Shown: positions 54,387-59,366 of the stretch, piece after piece
Position numbering within the stretch: the first letter of the stretch is position 1
Layout of the letters: each line of letters begins with the position of its first letter
Source: Paratrimastix pyriformis
Taxonomy: Eukaryota > Preaxostyla > Paratrimastigidae
DNA: 59,366 nt
Direction of reading: 5' to 3'
Assembly: GCA_027972325.1 (NCBI GenBank)
Contig: JAPMOS010000031.1
Span: forward strand, 227,501 to 286,866
Program-made: the position numbers and the translations under genes
Notes under the pieces: model-generated
What the model was told of the DNA's origin: nothing
Seen by the model: only the letters and a program-made list of their open reading frames with translations
The model's database searches: none

Positions 54387-55845
54387 GTCGGCCACTCCCT
54401 CTACCTGGCATCCCGACTCTATTTTTCCCCCGTTGTCTTTCGATCAACCGTTTTTCCTTTTCCCCAAGCAGCTTGTCTTTCTCTCTCTCTCTCCCCCCTC
54501 CCTCGGGTCTCTCACCATCCCATTTTTATTTCTCACTTGGTATTTTTTTTTGGGAAGTTGTTTTGCGGTGTGCCTGCCCGAACTGCCCGATTTGGGCCGT
54601 GTCGACGGGGGGGATCCCCCCCCTTCGGACCATTGGGACGCCCCCCGCTCCACTCGGGAACGAGTCTTGTGCTCCTGCCACTCCTCCTCCTACCCCCTGC
54701 CTCTCCACCCTTCGGTACTCGTTCTTGTGTGCGTTGGCGGACGGACGGCAGCAGCCCCCCATATCCCTCCTTCGTCTGCCGTCTTCGTCGTCATCTCGCA
54801 TTCCTTGCCCCCCGTGAATTCCTGTCTCGTCTGCCGTCTTGCGTCGCTGCTCTTGTGTGCCGGTGGGTGGTTGGTGGCGGGTATGAATGGCCACGGATGT
54901 TCTTGTGTGTTTGCTGCCCGGGGGATTGTCTGCTTGACCGAGGAGGGATGGGACGGTCCCATCCGAGTTGCGGTTTGGGAGGGTCTGAGCTCCAATTCTC
55001 TCTCCTCCCTCTATTACCCTGCCTCTCGTCTCTTGCGGCCGCACGGGCCGGGGCGGGATGACCCGGCCTGTTACGAGGGGGTTGACAGCAGCAGCACAAC
55101 ACTAGCAGTTCGTTTTTTTTTTTTTTTTTCTTAATCTTCGTTGTCGCGTCATCATTCCCGTCCGCCTCATCGCCCTTATTTCTCTGACTGGTCCGAATTC
55201 TCCTGCTGACCACCACCTCCTCCTCCTCCTCTTTGTTATTTTTGTGTGAAGCCTCACTGTGTCTTTGGTCTTCTCTGGCTTGATGTTCTCTTACCCTCTC
55301 CGTGGAGCACCACCCCCACTTCCGTCCCCTCCCAAATAATACCCGTTTGTGTCGAAGTACTCCTCATTTTCATTATTCTTTTTTTTGTATCTTACTATCA
55401 TTCGGGACCACAAACATCTTCCCAAAGATCTTTCTCTTTCTTCTCCATTCCGTCATCTTCGCACAATTTATCCCGATGTCTCCCGAACATGCTCCTCTGG
55501 TTGGGTTCAGATTTATGTAAAATTCAGATTGATGAAAAATTCCGACATCCGGGATGTCGCGCAAAGTACTGTATGATATTTCCGAAGACAAACAAAAAGC
55601 GCGTGTCTATGAGGGGGATTGGATATCAATGGGTGGGGGGAAGTAATAATCGAGTCGGCTGTCGGCTTCGTGCAATCGATATCTACCCTGGGTTGTTTTT
55701 GTGCCTTCTCATCCAAAAAAACCGAACTGGGCGACCGGCGGGACACCGATAAAAAGTGGCTGGTTGTCCAGGTGACAGCGTGGCCGACCATCCCCCTGTC
55801 GAGGCGACTCAGTGACCGCCCTTACTACAGCCTTTTTTTTTCGAA
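54387..55845. other. Intergenic; no gene recognised
   Basis: T/C-rich stretch between the zinc-knuckle gene and SKP1. The longest plus frame (55246-55752) has no recognisable motif and ends in the SKP1 upstream region. No RNA-gene signature seen. Confidence 0.5.
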
Positions 55846-56522
55846 ATGGCCACTCCTGCTGCCGCTGCCGCTGCCCCTGCTCCCCAACTCGAGGGTGACA
55901 TTAAGCTCGTTTCGGAGGATGCCCACGAGTTCGTGACCCCCAAGAACGTTGCTGCGTCCGTCCATCATTGTGACATTTTCTGACCCTCAGCGACCCGTTT
56001 TCGGCCATAACTTGTTCTTTATAGTCAGTGCAAGATGATCAAGACCATGCTTGAAGTTTCGGAGGAGCAGGAGTTCATCAATCTTCCTAATGTCAAGGGC
56101 AAGGAGCTCGAGAAGGTGATTGAGTACTGCCGTTACCACGTTCAGGCCGACAAGCCTGATTCTGGCGTTTCGGACAACGATAAGAAGACTTGGGATGAGA
56201 ACTTTGTGAAGGTGGACAAGGAGACTCTCTTCAACCTCATCATGGCCGCCAACTATCTTGATGTTAAGTCTCTCCTTGATCTCACTTGCGCCACTGTCGC
56301 CAACATGCTCAAGAACAAGACTCCCGAGGTTCGCATTGTTTCGCGGCTTTCTTGCTCATCCTCACGCACTTTTCCAGGAAATCCGTCGTGAGTTCAACAT
56401 CAAGAACGACCTGACGCCCGAGGAGGAGGAGGAGATTAAGCGGGAGTCTGCCTGGTCTGCTTGGATTTCCTCCTCATTTTTTCCGATACTCATCCCTTCT
56501 TATCCACAGGCTCTACCAGTGA
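55846..56522 (+). CDS. skp1: SKP1, SCF ubiquitin ligase adaptor
   Basis: Four exons (55846-55955, 56025-56328, 56378-56445, 56510-56522) give 164 aa, normal SKP1 length. An Ala-rich start leads to the POZ fold (IKLVSEDAHEFVTPKNVA, then CKMIKTMLE). Family blocks follow: LEKVIEYCRYH, WDENFVKVDKETLFNLIMAA, NYLDVKSLLDLTCATVANML, then IRREFNIKNDLTPEEEEEIK, with the C-terminal F-box-contact helix ending RELYQ instead of the common ENQWC. SKP1 bridges cullin-1 and F-box proteins; two F-box/LRR genes lie upstream. Introns start GTCCGT, GTTCGC and GTCTGC and are 49-69 nt. The final exon is only 13 nt. High expression is suggested by C-ending codon use, but this is inference. Confidence 0.96.
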
Positions 56523-56813
56523 GGTTCCGGGTTGCTGTTCGATCGGTTTGTGGGGATCTCATATCGCTCCCCACCTGGTTTCCTCCCCCCCTCTTCCGTG
56601 TTGACTATATTCCTCCCACACGGTCCCCACAACCCCTCGTTGTGTATCAAGAAATTCTCTTAGTTCTTGACTAAGAGGATTCCCGTCTTTTTTCAAGCTC
56701 GTCCAACAGAGGGAATGACGAGATTTGTGGCTTTGTTTGGGTTCCATGTAAAGAATGTCTCATTTTTCCGTCCGCGTCAACTAGTTTTTTTTGTACAGAG
56801 GGGGAGGGCGCAC

Positions 56814-58079
56814 TTATTCTGCCTCGTGGCTGAGCATCTCGATCCTCTTGCGGTTGGTATCGTAGAGTGTCCAGATCTCATGGATGCGTGCGCGGTTCCT
56901 CTCTGCCTCGGCTTGGACAACCTCTTTCTCGCGGGCCTGAGTCTTCACCTCGAAAGCCTTGACGATTTGGTCCTCCTACAAGTGTCCACGATGGGCGAAC
57001 AAGGGGGAAAGGGGGAGCGTGAGGAGAGGAGGGGAAAAAAAGCGAAACTTTTGTCGCCCGAGCATCGGCGACAGACCTTTTCGTTGTAACGGTTCTTCCG
57101 GAACTCGTTGCTGTTCTTCAGCGACTGGATCACGGCACCTTTGTCCGCCAGAAACTACCAGAGCAGCGACGATAATCAGTCAACAAGTGTTCGTGTTCCC
57201 GCCATGCTGACGTGGGACCAACCCAAGGGGCAGACAGACCGCTTTGAGGGCCTCGCCGATCTCCTTGTTGTCCGGCTCGGCGGCCTTCTGCATCTCCTCC
57301 TGGGCGACGTTGACCATCAGCTCAAAGTTGCGCCCCTCCTCCTCGGCCAGCTTATGGAACGTGCGGAGCAGCAGTCAAGGAAGAGAACCGGCAGGGGAAG
57401 AGCCGGGGAAGTCACCACAACACCAGGGGGGAGAGTTACAAGAACATCGACCATGGGGGAGAGCCACCACAGAAGAGACGCAAAACAAACCAGCCCAGAA
57501 AGAAGGCAGGCAGGCAGAACAAAGGCGGAGAGGGAGGGAACATTCATCGCATTGTTGCTCGATATCATCCGCCAAGCTCGTCGCGCACCCTGTTGATGGT
57601 CTCCCGAAGCCTGGTGACGTAGACTTGTTGGACGGCCTGTCCGGGGGGAGAGCGGCGGGTGTGTGTGTGTGTGGGGGGGGGGGGACGATGGGATGGATAC
57701 ACCCGCCACCATGCAGGGTCATATCCACGATGCAGGCGATCTTCATCACGCAGGGTCATCTCCGCACCATGCAGGGCCATATCCACCCTGCGACCTGGTG
57801 CAGCTCAGCTTCATCACACCGGCCGTAGCCACACCAACATACCGGCCATACACCAGCATAGTACCGGTCATAGTCACCATCATAGTCACCACCATACGGT
57901 CATAGTCACCATACCGGTCAGAGCCACCACCATACCGGTCATAGCGACCATCATGCAGGTTCGTAACCCGAACGGACCTCGACCTGCTCGACCTGGTGCA
58001 GTTCGAGGTTCATCAGCTCCTTGTAGAGCGCCTCGTTGGCGGCCTCGAGCTCACGCAGCTGTTGGGTGTCCTCGGGCGT
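56814..58079 (-). CDS. Coiled-coil protein, 5' partial, possibly flagellar
   Basis: Exons: 58079-57978, 57636 to ~57589, 57350-57240, 57154-57077, 56975-56814. The spliced C-terminal ~165 residues are almost wholly helical and charged: QLRELEAANEALYKELMNLE, VYVTRLRETINR, LAEEEGRNFELMVNVAQEEM, IQSLKNSNEFRKNRYNEK and EVVQAEAERNRARIHEIWTL, ending MLSHEAE. No catalytic domain is visible. It resembles axonemal or basal-body coiled-coil proteins in style, but I cannot name a family. The second exon's donor is unresolved (GTGCGC at 57588 keeps frame but breaks the GTC rule; a GTCTAC lies earlier). Upstream exons are beyond the 1-kb minisatellite and the window end. Confidence 0.7.
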
Positions 58080-58215
58080 CTGGCAAGCGGGTGTGGGTAT
58101 GTTGTGTGTGCGTGCGTGTGTGTGAGCAGGCGTACGTGTGTGTGGTGAGTGAGTGTCAGGGCTGTTGGGTGTCCTCGGGCGTCTGGCAAGCGGGTGTGGG
58201 TATGTTGTGTGGATG
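58050..58215 (-). repeat. Exon-start echo, 2 copies, at coiled-coil exon 58079
   Basis: The acceptor region CACACCCGCTTGCCAG and exon start ACGCCCGAGGACACCCAACA occur at the true exon and again at about 58205-58158 upstream. Confidence 0.88.
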
Positions 58216-58245
58216 CGATGAGTGGATGCGATGGCGGTGTGCGGG

Positions 58246-59312
58246 GGGCTAATGATTGGATGCTGGTGATTGGATGCTGGTGATTGGATGCTGGTGATTG
58301 GATGCTGGTGATTGGATGCTGGTGATTGGATGCTGGTGATTGGATGCTGGTGATTGGATGCTGGTGATTGGATGCGGGTGATTGGATGCGGGTGATTGGA
58401 TGCGGGTGATTGGATGCTGGTGATTGGATGCTGGTGATTGGATGCTGGTGATTGGATGCTGGTGATTGGATGCTGGTGATTGGATGCGGGTGATTGGATG
58501 CTGGTGATTGGATGCTGGTGATTGGATGCGGGTGATTGGATGCGGGTGATTGGATGCTGGTGATTGGATGCTGGTGATTGGATGCTGGTGATTGGATGCT
58601 GGTGATTGGATGCTGGTGATTGGATGCTGGTGATTGGATGCTGGTGATTGGATGCTGGTGATTGGATGCTGGTGATTGGATGCTGGTGATTGGATGCTGG
58701 TGATTGGATGCTGGTGATTGGATGCGGGTGATTGGATGCGGGTGATTGGATGCGGGTGATTGGATGCGGGTGATTGGATGCTGGTGATTGGATGCTGGTG
58801 ATTGGATGCTGGTGATTGGATGCTGGTGATTGATGGTGATTGGATGCTGGTGATTGGATGCTGGTGATTGGATGCGGGTGATTGGATGCGGGTGATTGGA
58901 TGCGGGTGATTGGATGCTGGTGATTGGATGCTGGTGATTGGATGCTGGTGATTGGATGCTGGTGATTGGATGCGGGTGATTGGATGCGGGTGATTGGATG
59001 CGGGTGATTGGATGCTGGTGATTGGATGCTGGTGATTGGATGCTGGTGATTGGATGCTGGTGATTGGATGCTGGTGATTGGATGCGGGTGATTGGATGCT
59101 GGTGATTGGATGCTGGTGATTGGATGCGGGTGATTGGATGCGGGTGATTGGATGCTGGTGATTGGATGCTGGTGATTGGATGCTGGTGATTGGATGCTGG
59201 TGATTGGATGCTGGTGATTGGATGCTGGTGATTGGATGCTGGTGATTGGATGCTGGTGATTGGATGCTGGTGATTGGATGCTGGTGATTGGATGCTGGTG
59301 ATTGGATGCTGG
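58246..59312. repeat. GATTGGATGCTGGT minisatellite
   Basis: About 75 head-to-tail copies of a 14-bp unit with a GCGGGT variant scattered in short runs and one shortened unit near 58828. Probably intronic to the coiled-coil gene. Confidence 0.98.
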
Positions 59313-59366
59313 TTCGTGCGGCAGGTGGGCATTGGCAGATGCGCGCGTATCTTGTCAGCGTCTGCG

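Noticed and set aside
55246-55752. 168-codon frame upstream of SKP1
   Set aside because: T-rich, no motif, no splice-consistent neighbours.
58246-59312. Possible CRISPR-like array or repeat protein (NHQHPITSIQSPAS)
   Set aside because: Contiguous 14-bp minisatellite without spacers, open in all frames because the unit lacks stops.

Overview
This is eukaryotic nuclear DNA. Its genes are split by many short introns, some only 38-75 nt. It carries single-copy eukaryotic genes (UFM1, SKP1), a non-LTR retrotransposon and very large amounts of intronic microsatellite. A DPY30-type protein with a dynein-stalk-like region suggests a flagellated cell. TAA, TAG and TGA all end host genes, so the code looks standard. 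I infer a free-living heterotrophic protist (a metamonad or apusomonad-like flagellate would fit), but cannot place it further. There are no bacterial-style operons, CRISPR arrays or recognisable tRNA/rRNA genes.

Layout. 1-1890: 3' part of an unidentified minus-strand gene with an acidic, Ala/Pro-rich tail. 2.6-9.35 kb: fragments of a restriction-like-endonuclease (RLE) LINE, three of them lying between (AC)n tracts, ending at a 17-N assembly gap. 10.4-16.3 kb: plus-strand S41-family membrane protease gene (5' end missing). 17.56-17.96 kb: UFM1. 19.6-30.25 kb: a complete minus-strand S41 paralogue, tail-to-tail with the first; one 4.1-kb intron holds a 10-bp minisatellite and two more LINE 3' ends. 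33.2-33.9 kb: lipocalin 1. 34.2-38.75 kb: a protein kinase-armadillo repeat fusion of 1392 aa. 39.0-42.1 and 42.4-48.4 kb: two tandem F-box/leucine-rich-repeat paralogues. 48.5-49.1 kb: lipocalin 2. 49.2-50.9 kb: DPY30-domain coiled-coil protein. 51.8-54.4 kb: a protein with six CCHC zinc knuckles. 55.8-56.5 kb: SKP1. 56.8-58.1 kb: coiled-coil protein, open at its 5' end, with a 1-kb 14-bp minisatellite upstream.

Most gene models were rebuilt by hand from exon fragments and checked by whether the reading frame closes across every junction. UFM1 (exactly 85 aa) and SKP1 give independent homology support. That work exposed the two strongest signals. First, about 65 introns begin GTC (61) or GTT (4), never GTA or GTG, with G at +5 in about 61: a GTCYG donor instead of GTRAG. 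Second, many introns contain extra copies of the adjoining exon's end together with its splice site ('exon-edge echoes'), including independent echoes at the same exon in both S41 paralogues.

SKP1 and F-box proteins belong to the SCF ubiquitin-ligase pathway and UFM1 to the parallel ufmylation pathway, but nothing here shows they are co-regulated.
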